IMG/VR virus record: IMGVR_UViG_3300005265_000549
Location: 25,202-89,201 of that record
From: a virus
Length of the DNA stretch: 64,000 nt
Direction: 5' to 3' (one strand)
Made by a program: the position numbers and the translations under genes. Positions 49,565 through 59,493 of the stretch are shown in pieces. Each line of letters starts with the position of its first letter. Within the stretch, counting starts at the first letter, position 1. The notes beneath the pieces were generated by a model. The model was not told the origin of the DNA and did no database searches. It saw only the letters and a list, made by a program, of their open reading frames with translations.

Positions 49565-52500
49565 TTAAACAGTTTTCATTATAAATCTAAGTTTTTCAAT
49601 AACTGGTGAACTTAAAGCTGAAGTATTATTTAAATGAATTTTTCCAGTAAATTGTGTTCCAGTTGAATAAGCTGTATCACCAGTTCCACCCGTAGTAATT
49701 GTAGCACCTGATGAATCACCTGTAAAAGTCAAACTAGTTAATGTTCCAGATTTATCTGAAAATAAACAATTTGATGAAGTATGATCAAGATATGTAAAAG
49801 AATTTCCACCATTAGTAAATGTTTCACCTTCTTCTGGAGTTCCGGTTGTTCCAGTAATTCCAATCGTACTAAAATCAGTGATATCAGTTGTATAAATGTA
49901 ATTATATACATCTGTTTCAATTTCAGAAGTTTCATCTTGATCACCAATTCTATTCAAAGGAAAGAACAATAAACCATCCAATGAACCATAAAATGTAGCA
50001 GCTGTTCCTGATGGTAAATTCATATCAAAAGAAGTTTTTACTGTATTATAAGCAGGAACATTATCAACTTGTTTTGTTTGATAATAATTATCACCATCAG
50101 TATTAAAAGCTGAAGTAATAACATTTAAAGTATTAAAATCAATTGATGGAGTAAGTTTTCCATTACCTGTAAATTCAATTTTTATTTTTGCTGAAGTATT
50201 TAATGTATCTAATGTATTAAATTCATCATGTAAAATAGATTCCCAAGTAACTCCATTATCATTAGAATAAAAATATTTAAGATCAGTTTCTGGAGGTAAA
50301 ATATTATCAATTTGTGGATTAATATAAGCAATATTTAATCCAGTTTTATTTTCTGTTATAATATTACCTGATGTTTTAAAAGTAGGTTCATATAATTTAA
50401 ATGATAAATCTTTCGTTTGTAATGGAGTCCAAGTATCATTATTTGAAGAAGCAAATAATATTCCAGTTAAATATGAATTTTTACTGACTATTTCATCGGT
50501 AATAATATCTTTTTTACCCATTTCTGAAATAAATAATGAATATTCATTACTTTCAGAACCAACACTAATAAAAAATGTTTTACCTGCTGGGATAAAAATT
50601 GGAGCAGTAAATTCAATATTTGTTGCAACAGAACCATCAGTTGAAACTGTTATATCTTCTGGTAATATTTCTTGATAATGAAATATTGAAGAACTTGAAG
50701 GAAATCCATTTTCAATATATCCAATTTGTAAAAATGCTTTTGTATCACTAGAGCCTTTAGTTTTAAAATAAAGATCAATAGAACTAAACATTTTATTATC
50801 TTCAAAATTAAAAGATTGTGCAAGAGGATCAATGAACCAATGACGATGGTGACCATTCCAATTCCACCATCTAGTTCTTCTTGACCATCTCCATCCTCTA
50901 ATAATTTCATGTCGTTTAGTAACAACTTTTCTTTTCTTAATAATTTTATTAACACCATTACTTGTAAAAGTAGCTGATGAAATTAAATTAGCATCAATAT
51001 CAATAAAATCAACCTTATGAGTACCGGTTTTTGTATTAGAAGGAACAACAAAAGTTCCAGTAAATCCACCACCAGATTGAACAATTAAATAATCATCTCC
51101 ATCTACAGTACCTGTTGCTGGAATAATTCTAGTATCATCAAAATTTATTTGAATTCTATTTCCAACTGTCCAATCTTGACCAGTAAAAGTAATTATTGAT
51201 TCTTGAGCAATTTGTGCAATTTTTTCTTCAATTTTTTCAGTATTTTTTATAGAAGTATCTAAATATTTTTTAGTTTTTCTAAAATGAACATATCTTCTTG
51301 AAGACCACCACCATAACCAAGGGCGATGAATTGTTCTATATGATCTAACATTAACATTTTTTGTTTTAACAATATTTTTAACTTCTTCATGAACCCAATT
51401 ATCAACAGCTGGATCAATAACAACAGTACCAGCTGCAGGAATAAAACCATAAGGATTTAAATTTAATGTTCCAGTTTTATTTTCTATTTCTAAAGCAACC
51501 GTTTCAGCTGTTCTTTCTAAAGTAATATCAATATGACCACCATCATTTTTAATATCAACATCAGTTTCAGTATTATTTAAATAATCAAAACTTATATTAT
51601 CATAATCAATTGCTGCAGTTAATTCATTATCAATTAAATTTAAAGCACATTTCCAATCACCAGCTGTTATATTTGATTTATCAAAATCACTAAAATTATC
51701 AACTAATATTCCTCTTAAAGATGTTGGTAATTCAGAACTTTTTGCTTGATTTTCTAATGCTAATTCTGCTTGATTTAATTCCAAATCATCTACTCTAACA
51801 AGTAAATTATAAAGATCTCGCATTGTTACTCTAGAATATTTATATTCATAAATTAGAGATTCATCATAATCTCTATTAGGCATCAATTTAATTGTACCTA
51901 TTGGAAGGTTTTGTTCTGAAGCGCTAGGAATTTGATCCTCTGTATAAAAAACAGGATTTCCAGTGGTAACAATTATTTTTCCATCTTTATTAATTGAAAC
52001 TAAATCAGTTCTTGCTAAATAATAATTATAATCAATTAACATTTCAGAAGCATCAACAGGAGTATCCCCACCTGAAATATGAACATCTGAATATTTAGAA
52101 TCTTCAGAATTTGATACTAAAGTATAATCTGTATTAAGAACTAAATCTTTAACATAAATAAAATCAACCCAATATGAACTTCCACCTGATGGTTCACTTC
52201 CACCTGGAGACCAATCAACAGTATCACCAGTCAAAATATAATCAGTTGATGGAGTATAATCTGCACCACCACCATCAGTATCAGAAATTTTTGTAATTGA
52301 ATAAATTGAAGAATAACCTGGAATTGAATCAGCAGTATTTGAAACTGCTCCCCTGATAATTTCAACAGAAGCTACTGCAACATGAGCAGATAAATGCTCA
52401 ACTTCTTTTACATAAGGAACATTTAATTTATAATTTGTTGTTCCACTAGAAAAAGTTTTAGGTTCATTTAATCTTTCATCAAAAGTTTGTGATAAATCAA

Positions 52501-53206
52501 CTTCTATTTTTTGAGGAACTATAAAATTGACTTCATATCCTTGAACATAAGCCTTACCAGCATCGATAGCAAAATTCATTTTATTTGCATTAATACTTGC
52601 TTCTGTATATAATTCCATTCCTTCAACAAGATAATTACCTGATTCATCATATGTTCTTTTTGCTAAAGTATCCATAATAATACTATAATCAGGTTTTTTA
52701 GCTGCATCAGTAATGACACCATCTGTTATAGTATAAAATGTAATCATATCTTCATCATCTTTAGCAATTGTCCATATTTGTTTTAAACGATCAGCACCAG
52801 GTAAATTATAATTATTATATCCAGCTGCAGGATCAAATAATGTTGAATCATCATCAGAATCAATAATTGTTTCGACTATTTTTAATCCGATATTTTCTAT
52901 TCCAGATTTAGTTATTGAGATAGTTTGATCTTCAACTACATATACTCTTCCATCAAAATATAATAACCCTGAAGATAAATAAGCTGTATCTTCAGTTGAA
53001 GAAATAGACAAATCACAACCTTCAATCAATGTACCATTTTTATATAGAGTATTAAAATTTTCTTGTAATTGATCTATTAATAAAGATTGATTTTGTGTTA
53101 ATTCTCTAGCTTGAAGAGGTCGACCAGGATTATAAAGTAATTGTTTATAACCCTTTTCATATTGAGATTGATGGTCATCGTAATAAGGATATTGATTCAA
53201 ATCCAT
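49565..53206 (-). CDS. Large baseplate/tail-fibre protein, DUF4815 family
   Basis: 1213 residues. The start DLNQYPYYDDHQSQYEKGYKQLLYNPGRPLQARELTQNQSLL is the hallmark of DUF4815 phage structural proteins (Y-Y-D-D...L-x-x-P-G-R-x-L-Q-A-R-E-L-x-Q). Later TFDERLNEPKTFSSGT and DPLAQSFNF are shared with large baseplate/fibre proteins of big myoviruses. Two short, very Trp/Arg-rich stretches (RPWLWWWSSRRY near nt 51.3 kb and RGWRWSRRTRWWNWNG near 50.86 kb) stand out. The end is beta-rich. It probably forms part of the baseplate or a fibre base. Confidence 0.65.
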   Translation of the reverse strand: MDLNQYPYYDDHQSQYEKGYKQLLYNPGRPLQARELTQNQSLLIDQLQENFNTLYKNGTLIEGCDLSISSTEDTAYLSSGLLYFDGRVYVVEDQTISITKSGIENIGLKIVETIIDSDDDSTLFDPAAGYNNYNLPGADRLKQIWTIAKDDEDMITFYTITDGVITDAAKKPDYSIIMDTLAKRTYDESGNYLVEGMELYTEASINANKMNFAIDAGKAYVQGYEVNFIVPQKIEVDLSQTFDERLNEPKTFSSGTTNYKLNVPYVKEVEHLSAHVAVASVEIIRGAVSNTADSIPGYSSIYSITKISDTDGGGADYTPSTDYILTGDTVDWSPGGSEPSGGSSYWVDFIYVKDLVLNTDYTLVSNSEDSKYSDVHISGGDTPVDASEMLIDYNYYLARTDLVSINKDGKIIVTTGNPVFYTEDQIPSASEQNLPIGTIKLMPNRDYDESLIYEYKYSRVTMRDLYNLLVRVDDLELNQAELALENQAKSSELPTSLRGILVDNFSDFDKSNITAGDWKCALNLIDNELTAAIDYDNISFDYLNNTETDVDIKNDGGHIDITLERTAETVALEIENKTGTLNLNPYGFIPAAGTVVIDPAVDNWVHEEVKNIVKTKNVNVRSYRTIHRPWLWWWSSRRYVHFRKTKKYLDTSIKNTEKIEEKIAQIAQESIITFTGQDWTVGNRIQINFDDTRIIPATGTVDGDDYLIVQSGGGFTGTFVVPSNTKTGTHKVDFIDIDANLISSATFTSNGVNKIIKKRKVVTKRHEIIRGWRWSRRTRWWNWNGHHRHWFIDPLAQSFNFEDNKMFSSIDLYFKTKGSSDTKAFLQIGYIENGFPSSSSIFHYQEILPEDITVSTDGSVATNIEFTAPIFIPAGKTFFISVGSESNEYSLFISEMGKKDIITDEIVSKNSYLTGILFASSNNDTWTPLQTKDLSFKLYEPTFKTSGNIITENKTGLNIAYINPQIDNILPPETDLKYFYSNDNGVTWESILHDEFNTLDTLNTSAKIKIEFTGNGKLTPSIDFNTLNVITSAFNTDGDNYYQTKQVDNVPAYNTVKTSFDMNLPSGTAATFYGSLDGLLFFPLNRIGDQDETSEIETDVYNYIYTTDITDFSTIGITGTTGTPEEGETFTNGGNSFTYLDHTSSNCLFSDKSGTLTSLTFTGDSSGATITTGGTGDTAYSTGTQFTGKIHLNNTSALSSPVIEKLRFIMKTV

Positions 53207-53221
53207 TTATATAATTCCTTT

Positions 53222-53734
53222 TTAAAATTCTAAGATTATTGATACTTTTTCTTTTTGACTGATACTTCTGTGTGTAACTAATCTATTATCTATATAATGT
53301 AAAACACCTTGACTATGAAGATCACCAACATCATATTCTTGTTCTGTACAATCAGTTTCTATATCAACATTCATCCAAGTTGGATTTTCTAAAAGCCCTA
53401 TAGCTCTAAATGAAATCAAAGGATAATTATCATAATCTAAAAGAACATCTAAATATAAATTGATAATATTTTCTGTAAAAATATTTTCTTCAGCAACTTC
53501 TAACCAATTTGTATCTCTATAAACAATAGAACCACCAGGATCAGGTTTTACATATTTGATGTTTTCAACTCTAGCAATAAAATTTAATTCATCTAATAAA
53601 GTATCAGAAGGATCTGGTGCATCAGGAATATTTTCATTTGACCAAGCAGATGTTTGTCCAAAACCAATATAAAGATTTTTTTGTGCTAAATCATATGTTC
53701 TTTGTGTTCTACTGTTTAAAGTAATAACAGCCAT
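53222..53734 (-). CDS. Baseplate-associated structural protein
   Basis: 170 residues. NLYIGFGQTSAWSNENIPDAPDPSDTLLDEL has the Y-I-G-x-G-x-T-x-x-W-x-x-E-N-x-P-x-x-P motif that occurs in baseplate wedge proteins of marine T4-like phages. The C-terminal part is beta strands (LISFRAIGLLENPTWM; SIILEF). A GATAAATA lies 21-28 bases before the ATG. Function is inferred from this motif and from the neighbouring DUF4815 gene. Confidence 0.5.
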   Translation of the reverse strand: MAVITLNSRTQRTYDLAQKNLYIGFGQTSAWSNENIPDAPDPSDTLLDELNFIARVENIKYVKPDPGGSIVYRDTNWLEVAEENIFTENIINLYLDVLLDYDNYPLISFRAIGLLENPTWMNVDIETDCTEQEYDVGDLHSQGVLHYIDNRLVTHRSISQKEKVSIILEF

Positions 53735-53754
53735 TTAATATTTCTCCTTTAGTT

Positions 53755-53762
53755 TATTTATC
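53755..53762 (-). promoter_or_regulatory. Late-promoter-like GATAAATA before the 53.2 kb gene
   Basis: GATAAATA on the minus strand overlapping the stop codon of the previous gene, 21 bases before the next ATG, which leaves room for a very short leader containing AAAGGAG. The same arrangement (motif within 20-50 bases of a start) is seen at four other late genes. Confidence 0.42.
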
Positions 53763-54291
53763 AAGACCAATCAACATCAATTACATCTTGAATAGATGTT
53801 GCTGAATCTACGGATGCTTCCATTATATCTGATTCATCTCTAATTGCTTTTATTTGAGCCCAAATCGCTAATATAGCATCAGAAGTCGCTTCTTCTTCAG
53901 CAGACCAATTTGAAGGACCTATATGTTGCAAATTTAATCCAGTAGCTAATAAATTTCTTTGTTTTATTTCATCAGCAATTTCAAGAATTTTTTCATTAGC
54001 TTCTTTCTTAATTATTTCTTTTTTTCTTGTTTTAACTACATCAATATCTGAATATTTATCAACAATTTTCCATTTCATATAATACTTACCATCAGTATAA
54101 GTAGCACCATCTAATTCAGCATTATGAAAATCATCAACTACTGGCGCAGTTGTTTTATTCAGTATATACCAACCAGTAAAACTAATTTTTTCATCAGTAA
54201 TTTCTGCTGGTAAAGTAGAAGGGTATAATTTTTCTTTTAATTCTTCTACATCATTTAATATTTCTTGAGTTGTTGGGTTATAAAAAACCAT
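53761..54291 (-). CDS. Tail fibre assembly-type protein
   Basis: 176 residues. GKYYMKWKIVDKYSDIDVVKTRKKEIIKKEANEKILE is close to phage tail-fibre assembly proteins (DUF4376-like) where a W-x-I/V-x-x-x precedes a long helix; the end (IWAQIKAIRDESDIMEASVDSATSIQDVIDVDW) is the helix-plus-W-P/W-S end typical of them. Such proteins help fold or attach the adjacent fibre. It lies just downstream of the fibre gene at 54.3 kb, as expected. Confidence 0.5.
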   Translation of the reverse strand: MVFYNPTTQEILNDVEELKEKLYPSTLPAEITDEKISFTGWYILNKTTAPVVDDFHNAELDGATYTDGKYYMKWKIVDKYSDIDVVKTRKKEIIKKEANEKILEIADEIKQRNLLATGLNLQHIGPSNWSAEEEATSDAILAIWAQIKAIRDESDIMEASVDSATSIQDVIDVDWS

Positions 54292-54311
54292 TTTTTTCTC
54301 CTATTTATTTT

Positions 54312-55316
54312 TTAAGCAAATGCAAAATATATGTAATCAGCCCCATTATAATTACCATGACTATTCCCTTTAACAGTAATTCCAGAAGCATAGTAATCTA
54401 CAAAATCACTTCCGGTTGTCTCATCAGTATTATTATCTAAATCCATATATCCTTCATTTCCTGAACCTATTCCTAAACTTTTACACCACAAATGCCATCC
54501 ACCAGTTGCAGAAATAGACTTTGAAACAAACATACTTGCACCAGTCGCAAATCCCATGTCAATATTCTGTGATGTACCATTTCCAGTATAAGCACCAGTT
54601 TTAAATATACCAGGATAATCAGCAAAAGTATACATGGTAAAATCTTGATTATTTTCATTTACACTTTGACCATATCCTAAAGTCACATAAGTATCATTGA
54701 GAGCTGTATCATTCCAATTATTTGTTTCTACTCTTTCATCTGTTAGATTTAATTTTAATTTATATTCTTCTGGAGCAGTTGCATGTAAGTGTTTATGATA
54801 AACCGCCCAATCACGATCATCGTGATCATTTTTTATCCAGATCATTGTGGGAGTGGTTCCCATCAAATGATTAACTGTTTTTCCAGCCGTTCCATTTCCC
54901 GTATAAGTTTTGACTCTAAAAATTCTATTAGAACTTAAAGAACTAGCTCGAATTGAAAATCCTACATAATGAACACCATTTGTATTAATATAATTACTAG
55001 TACCTAAAGTAAATCCAGTCGTCCCAAAAGCTGTGATTTTATCAGTTGCTGTAAAATATTCATCCGAATTATCAGGATTTAATTGTACATTAACACCATT
55101 TACAGTATCTGAACATTGCCATCGACCATCAGTACCATCTCTATTTTTAACAACAGCTAATCCTCGATTATTAACTAAATCAAGATCAGTTGTAATTGTT
55201 TTAGCTAAATCAAGATCAGTTGTAATTGTTTTAGCTGCACCCGTTCCGGTATAAATAAATTGATCAAATATTTTAGGAAGCCCACCAACAATTTTTAATT
55301 TATCTGCTAATAACAT
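54312..55316 (-). CDS. Tail fibre/receptor-binding protein (YTGNGT family)
   Basis: 334 residues. Two copies of Y-T-G-N-G-T (KTYTGNGTAGKTVNHLMGTTPTMIWIKN, GAYTGNGTSQNIDMGF) begin jellyroll-like repeats with MIWIKN...DWAVYHKHL and GWHLWCKSL, typical of distal fibre proteins of marine myoviruses. It ends ADYIYFAFA, a common fibre end. A tandem duplication of 30 bases encodes AKTITTDLDL twice near residue 29. Likely host-binding. Confidence 0.7.
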   Translation of the reverse strand: MLLADKLKIVGGLPKIFDQFIYTGTGAAKTITTDLDLAKTITTDLDLVNNRGLAVVKNRDGTDGRWQCSDTVNGVNVQLNPDNSDEYFTATDKITAFGTTGFTLGTSNYINTNGVHYVGFSIRASSLSSNRIFRVKTYTGNGTAGKTVNHLMGTTPTMIWIKNDHDDRDWAVYHKHLHATAPEEYKLKLNLTDERVETNNWNDTALNDTYVTLGYGQSVNENNQDFTMYTFADYPGIFKTGAYTGNGTSQNIDMGFATGASMFVSKSISATGGWHLWCKSLGIGSGNEGYMDLDNNTDETTGSDFVDYYASGITVKGNSHGNYNGADYIYFAFA

Positions 55317-56159
55317 CTATTTAATATCCTTTCCAGCAAGAAAACCATACCAAGTTGTACCAGCATCAATAGTCGTAAAAACTAATATATCTATACCAGA
55401 AGCAGTTAATGTAGGAGCTGTTCCACCTTCCCAATCTACAGAAGTAGGCCAAGTTATCGTAGAAGCTGCACCATTAGTTAAAATTAAAGTGAAAGAACCT
55501 TCAGAACCACTTGCTGGAGGATTACTGAATGTAAATGTTGGTGCTGTTGTTGAAACTGTTGCAGTAATAACATTACCATCTTCTAAATCTACATCTGGAG
55601 AAGCTCCAACAGTACCTAAAGCATTTACTGTTTCTGAATAATCTATTAATTTAGGTCTTTGAAAAGTATTATCAGCCATATTAATACTTGCTGATCTTGT
55701 TTCTGAAGCATTTTTATATGAAACATAAGCACTATAAGCTAAAACATCTGTTCCAATAACCAAACCTAAATTACTTCTTGCTCCAGATGCGTTTGATACA
55801 CCAGATAAATCATCAACTAAAGCATTTACTTCTGATGTTGAATAAACGCCTAAATTACTTCTTGCTCCAGATGCGTTTGATACACCAGATAAATCATCAA
55901 CTAAAGCATTTACTTCTGATGTTGAATAAACGCCTAAATTACTTCTTGCAGTTGACGCATCTGTAACTCCTGATAAATCATCAACCGCTGCACCAATTTC
56001 TGTAGTAATTTCTGATCCTGTTTTAAAATTTGTAACTTGACCTTCTAAAGTAGTTGTTCTAGAATCAACATCAGCTATTCCATCTTCTATGTTATTTAAA
56101 TTTGTTGCATTAATAGCTGGAGCTTGATCATTTACCCACGTTGTTTTTGTATAAGACAT
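55317..56159 (-). CDS. Tail fibre protein with 28-residue repeats
   Basis: 280 residues. It opens TKTTWVNDQAPAINATNLNNIEDGI, a frequent start of phage fibre proteins, then a coiled coil. Residues 65-140 are three repeats of VYSTSEVNALVDDLSGVSNA...; the last third is a beta domain (GSFTLILTNGAASTITWP). It lies 1 base upstream of the other fibre gene and downstream of the wedge genes. Confidence 0.68.
   Translation of the reverse strand: MSYTKTTWVNDQAPAINATNLNNIEDGIADVDSRTTTLEGQVTNFKTGSEITTEIGAAVDDLSGVTDASTARSNLGVYSTSEVNALVDDLSGVSNASGARSNLGVYSTSEVNALVDDLSGVSNASGARSNLGLVIGTDVLAYSAYVSYKNASETRSASINMADNTFQRPKLIDYSETVNALGTVGASPDVDLEDGNVITATVSTTAPTFTFSNPPASGSEGSFTLILTNGAASTITWPTSVDWEGGTAPTLTASGIDILVFTTIDAGTTWYGFLAGKDIK
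55755..55945 (-). repeat. 84-bp tandem repeats in a fibre gene
   Basis: Two essentially identical 84-bp units (28 codons) starting with CCTAAATTACTTCTTGC on the plus strand, followed by a third, diverged unit. Exact nucleotide identity, including third positions, points to recent duplication and to possible length variation by recombination. Confidence 0.8.
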
Positions 56160-56170
56160 CTATTTCTCCA

Positions 56171-57166
56171 TTAACTTGTGATATCTAAATTAGCACTTCT
56201 TTGAACATTAATTGTATCTACATCATTATTTGTTAAAGAAAGTGGTTTTAAATTATTTGTTGGTTCTAAATCATTCTTTGGATATATACCATCAAAAAAT
56301 AATTTAGTATCAAAATCATAAAAATCTTTTATTTTATAACTAAATAAATCTTCTATTTTTGTTAAATAATAATCATATGTTCTTACTGAACTTACTAAAG
56401 TTCCAGTAAAAAGTTCATCTATCCAGAACATTAAAGCTATTGTTCCCGATAAAATTATATAATTATTTATCACACCAGGACTAGAAGAATAGACTAATTG
56501 AATATCTCTATTATCCAAAACACCAGTTCTTGAATTTGTATTAAAATGATTTTGTTCCTCAATATAAAATTCTTCATTATTATGAGGAATTATCATTTCC
56601 ATATTTCCAATATCTGGAAATTCAATTATTTTATTAGCAAAAACTTTTACACCGATTGGATGCATAGTGTTTTTAACTAAATCTTCATAAATACCAATAT
56701 CTAAATCAGTTTCAACTTCATATGTATAATAAGCATAATAAAAATTATCATGTAAATATTTACTATTATCTAATTCACTTTGATTTAAAATAAAAATACT
56801 TTCAGCAGGATATTTTATTTTAATTTTTTTATTTAATAAATTAAAAATAAATTTTAATGATTCTTCATTACCTTTATTTGAATAAAAAACTTTTGCATTT
56901 TTAATAAATTCTTTTACATTTAAATCATTTAATAGAGTTGCTGGAAATGAACTAATATATTGTTTTATATAATAAATTAATGAATCATCATTAACAGAAT
57001 TAATATCAATATATTCAGGTAAAGAATATAAAACTCCAACTGGTCCAGATTCAGATTCAATTGCTTCCAAATATTTTTTAATAAAAGCAATATAATTAGG
57101 ATATTCATCTTTAATATATTGTGGAATAATTGCATCAACTAAATAAGAATAAGGTCTTTCTTTCAT
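56171..57166 (-). CDS. Baseplate wedge-associated structural protein
   Basis: 331 residues. IIPQYIKDEYPNYIAFIKKYLEAIE (P-x-F/Y-x-x-x-x-Y-P-x-F-I-x-F-x-K-x-Y-Y-E-x-x-E) and VKEFIKNAKVFYSNKGNEESLKFIFNLLN (F-Y-x-x-K-G-T/N-x-x-S-x-x-F-x-F) are hallmarks of a wedge-associated protein of marine T4-like phages that follows gp6. The C-terminal half is beta-rich. It starts 1 base after the gp6 gene and probably links the wedge to fibres. Confidence 0.65.
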   Translation of the reverse strand: MKERPYSYLVDAIIPQYIKDEYPNYIAFIKKYLEAIESESGPVGVLYSLPEYIDINSVNDDSLIYYIKQYISSFPATLLNDLNVKEFIKNAKVFYSNKGNEESLKFIFNLLNKKIKIKYPAESIFILNQSELDNSKYLHDNFYYAYYTYEVETDLDIGIYEDLVKNTMHPIGVKVFANKIIEFPDIGNMEMIIPHNNEEFYIEEQNHFNTNSRTGVLDNRDIQLVYSSSPGVINNYIILSGTIALMFWIDELFTGTLVSSVRTYDYYLTKIEDLFSYKIKDFYDFDTKLFFDGIYPKNDLEPTNNLKPLSLTNNDVDTINVQRSANLDITS

Positions 57167-58810
57167 TTATACACCAATAAAAGTAAAATTTGTTGTTCCT
57201 AAAATAGGTAAATTATTTCTAATAAAAACAATATCATCAATAGCAGTTTTAAAATATAATAAATTATCTGTTTCATCCATATCATCTCTTGCAAAACTAA
57301 TTCTTCCACTTGTATAATCAACTGAACCAATAATTTCTAAAGTTGATTTATCAACAATATTTCCTAAACTATCATCTCTCAAATATGTATTATCAATTGA
57401 ACCTGGTAATAAAGCATTTCTTGTTTCAAAAGAATAAGCAAAACTTGAAAGAGTTGTTTTATTAAATTTTATATTTAAAATAAGATCAGTTAAATTATTT
57501 GATACTTCTGGTAATTCATCAATTAAATGAATTAAATTTGAATATTTTAATTTAGTATCATAAACTAATAATTGATTTTTAAAATAATCAGAAATATTTG
57601 ATTGAATTTCTGAACTAATAGTTGAAGTTGATTTATTATAATTTAAATAATAATATATTTTTGATGATATATTTACATAAATATAAATTGGATCAATAAT
57701 TTTTAGAACGATTGAAAGTGGCATATATGGTCTAATAAAAGAATATATTTCATCTTTTTGTGTATCTGATAAATTTGAAATCGTATCAACTGGTTTGAAT
57801 GTAGAAAAAATTGTTCCATAAGTTGGAGGACTTTCATCAGCACCATTCCAAACATTCAATATTTCAACAAATGAAATATCTTTTAATAATGCTTGATAAT
57901 CTTGCCTAGTAACCGCTCTATTTTGTGCTTCATAAAATTTTGGAGCATTAGTTTTAATTGAATTTAAACTCTCTTCATTTAATCCTCCATTAGAAACTTC
58001 AGAAGTAATTAAAAAATCACTATTATCAAAAGCGGTAACATTTGAATAAACAGTTTGATCTAATGTAGCATCTGTTAAAGAATTTCCTAAAACTCCTTCA
58101 GTAACACCATAAGTAACTTTTATTTCAACACCATTTAATGGTTTTTTACCAATAATATTATCACCAAAAGTAATTACTAATTTATCATCTAAATTTAAAT
58201 CAACAAAATATATTTCAGAATCACTTGTTCCAGAAATATTATTTCTATATTCTGTCCATAAAACTCCATCAACTGTAACTGAAAGAAAATTATCATCAAT
58301 ATCATAACCATATAATAATTCAATATCACTTCCATCAAAAGTAAATGTTTCTTCATACAATTCTCTTTGATATAAAGAAATTTCAGTTTCAGAAATTTTA
58401 TCTAAAATAGTATATGAAGCTTCTGTTATAAACTTTTTTCCACCAACACTAAACAAACAATTTTGTGGAATTAATATTCCATAATCTTCTTCAATTTCTT
58501 TTTCTAAAGTAACACATTTCATTTTTATTTTTAAACTTGATGAAATTTTTCTATGAGGAATATAGTTTAATGATTTTGCTATCACTACCGCATTTTTATA
58601 AAGTGTTGCAGTATCCAAATATAATTCTTGAGTCGTCATATTTAAATAATAATTTTGTTGAAGTGTAATATAAGTCAACAAATTTGCAATACTATTTAAA
58701 GCAGAACCATCAAAAGAATAATCTTGAAATTCATCAGAATCTTTTATATAATTTATTATATTTTCTTTTAGATCATCAAAATCTAATTTATCAAATAAAT
58801 AATCAGCCAT
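57167..58810 (-). CDS. 6: Baseplate wedge protein (gp6-like)
   Basis: 547 residues (T4: 660). LDFDDLKENIINYIKDSDEFQDYSFDGSALNSIANLLTYITLQQNYYLNMT is the gp6/gpJ opening (D-F-x-G-S-x-x-N-x-x-x-x-x-L). Further YIPHRKISSS, DNSDFLITSEVSNGGLNEESL and NRAVTRQDYQALLK are family segments. gp6 dimers make the ring of the baseplate wedges. It abuts gp25 directly. Confidence 0.88.
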   Translation of the reverse strand: MADYLFDKLDFDDLKENIINYIKDSDEFQDYSFDGSALNSIANLLTYITLQQNYYLNMTTQELYLDTATLYKNAVVIAKSLNYIPHRKISSSLKIKMKCVTLEKEIEEDYGILIPQNCLFSVGGKKFITEASYTILDKISETEISLYQRELYEETFTFDGSDIELLYGYDIDDNFLSVTVDGVLWTEYRNNISGTSDSEIYFVDLNLDDKLVITFGDNIIGKKPLNGVEIKVTYGVTEGVLGNSLTDATLDQTVYSNVTAFDNSDFLITSEVSNGGLNEESLNSIKTNAPKFYEAQNRAVTRQDYQALLKDISFVEILNVWNGADESPPTYGTIFSTFKPVDTISNLSDTQKDEIYSFIRPYMPLSIVLKIIDPIYIYVNISSKIYYYLNYNKSTSTISSEIQSNISDYFKNQLLVYDTKLKYSNLIHLIDELPEVSNNLTDLILNIKFNKTTLSSFAYSFETRNALLPGSIDNTYLRDDSLGNIVDKSTLEIIGSVDYTSGRISFARDDMDETDNLLYFKTAIDDIVFIRNNLPILGTTNFTFIGV

Positions 58811-59191
58811 TTAAAGTCCTTGTAATTGTAAGGTAATTTGAACATTTCCTATTGAATTTAATTTAATAATGATATATTCTATATCAATATAATATTGTAA
58901 ATTTTCATTATCTGCTTGTATATCTATATTATTTATCTGAATCCTAGGTTCATGATTTTCAAGTGCAAAATTTATTTCATTTCTAATTAATAATTCTGTA
59001 ACTAATGACATTTTTTCAAATAAAATATTATTTAACCCAGAACCAAATAGAGGATCAAAAGGAACTTCTCCTCTATTAGTAAATAAAATATTTTTAATTG
59101 ATTGATTAATTGATTTATAATCTTCTAATGTTTCAATATCATTAGTAATAATTTTATCAAATTCAAAATTAAAATCTGAATAAATTGACAT
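58811..59191 (-). CDS. 25: Baseplate wedge protein (gp25-like)
   Basis: 126 residues (T4: 132). Start taken at 59191, because GGAG lies 7 bases before it and the protein then begins MSIYSDFNFEFD; an upstream ATG at 59245 would overlap the PAAR gene. SINQSIKNILFTNRGEVPFDPLFGSGLNNILFE is the gp25 signature (N-L-L-x-T-x-x-G-E-R-x-x-x-P-x-F-G-x-x-L). gp25 is a conserved core piece of contractile systems. Confidence 0.9.
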   Translation of the reverse strand: MSIYSDFNFEFDKIITNDIETLEDYKSINQSIKNILFTNRGEVPFDPLFGSGLNNILFEKMSLVTELLIRNEINFALENHEPRIQINNIDIQADNENLQYYIDIEYIIIKLNSIGNVQITLQLQGL

Positions 59192-59193
59192 TT

Positions 59194-59493
59194 TTACTCC
59201 GCAAATGTTTTTAATGATGATGTTATAATTGTACCAACAGGACAAGCAGAAACTACATCACCTAATCTTGCTGCTTGTTGATTTTCAGCATATACTGACT
59301 TTGCTGAAGTAACTATTATTGTTATATGTCCACAATCACATAAAGCAATATCACCTAGACGTGCTACTTGTTGATTTTCAGCATATACTGATTTAGCACC
59401 TGTAATAATTGTTCCTATTGTATGTCTACAACCACTATGACAACAACAAACACATGAAACCAAATCTCCAACTCTTGACATTAAATTATTCAT
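59194..59493 (-). CDS. PAAR-type spike tip protein
   Basis: 99 residues. Two PAAR repeats: SRVGDLVSCVCCCHSGCRHTIGTIITGAKSV and ARLGDIALCDCGHITIIVTSAKSV, with ARLGD...CPVGTIITSS a third. Cys and His (CDCGH; CCCHSGC) can hold the tip metal. It caps the spike protein, as T4 gp5.4 does. It starts inside the stop of the 59.5 kb gene (ATGA). Confidence 0.88.
   Translation of the reverse strand: MNNLMSRVGDLVSCVCCCHSGCRHTIGTIITGAKSVYAENQQVARLGDIALCDCGHITIIVTSAKSVYAENQQAARLGDVVSACPVGTIITSSLKTFAE

Noticed and set aside
58811-59245. Longer gp25 starting at 59245
   Set aside because: It would overlap the PAAR gene by 52 bases and add 18 residues not seen in the family; 59191 has a good SD.
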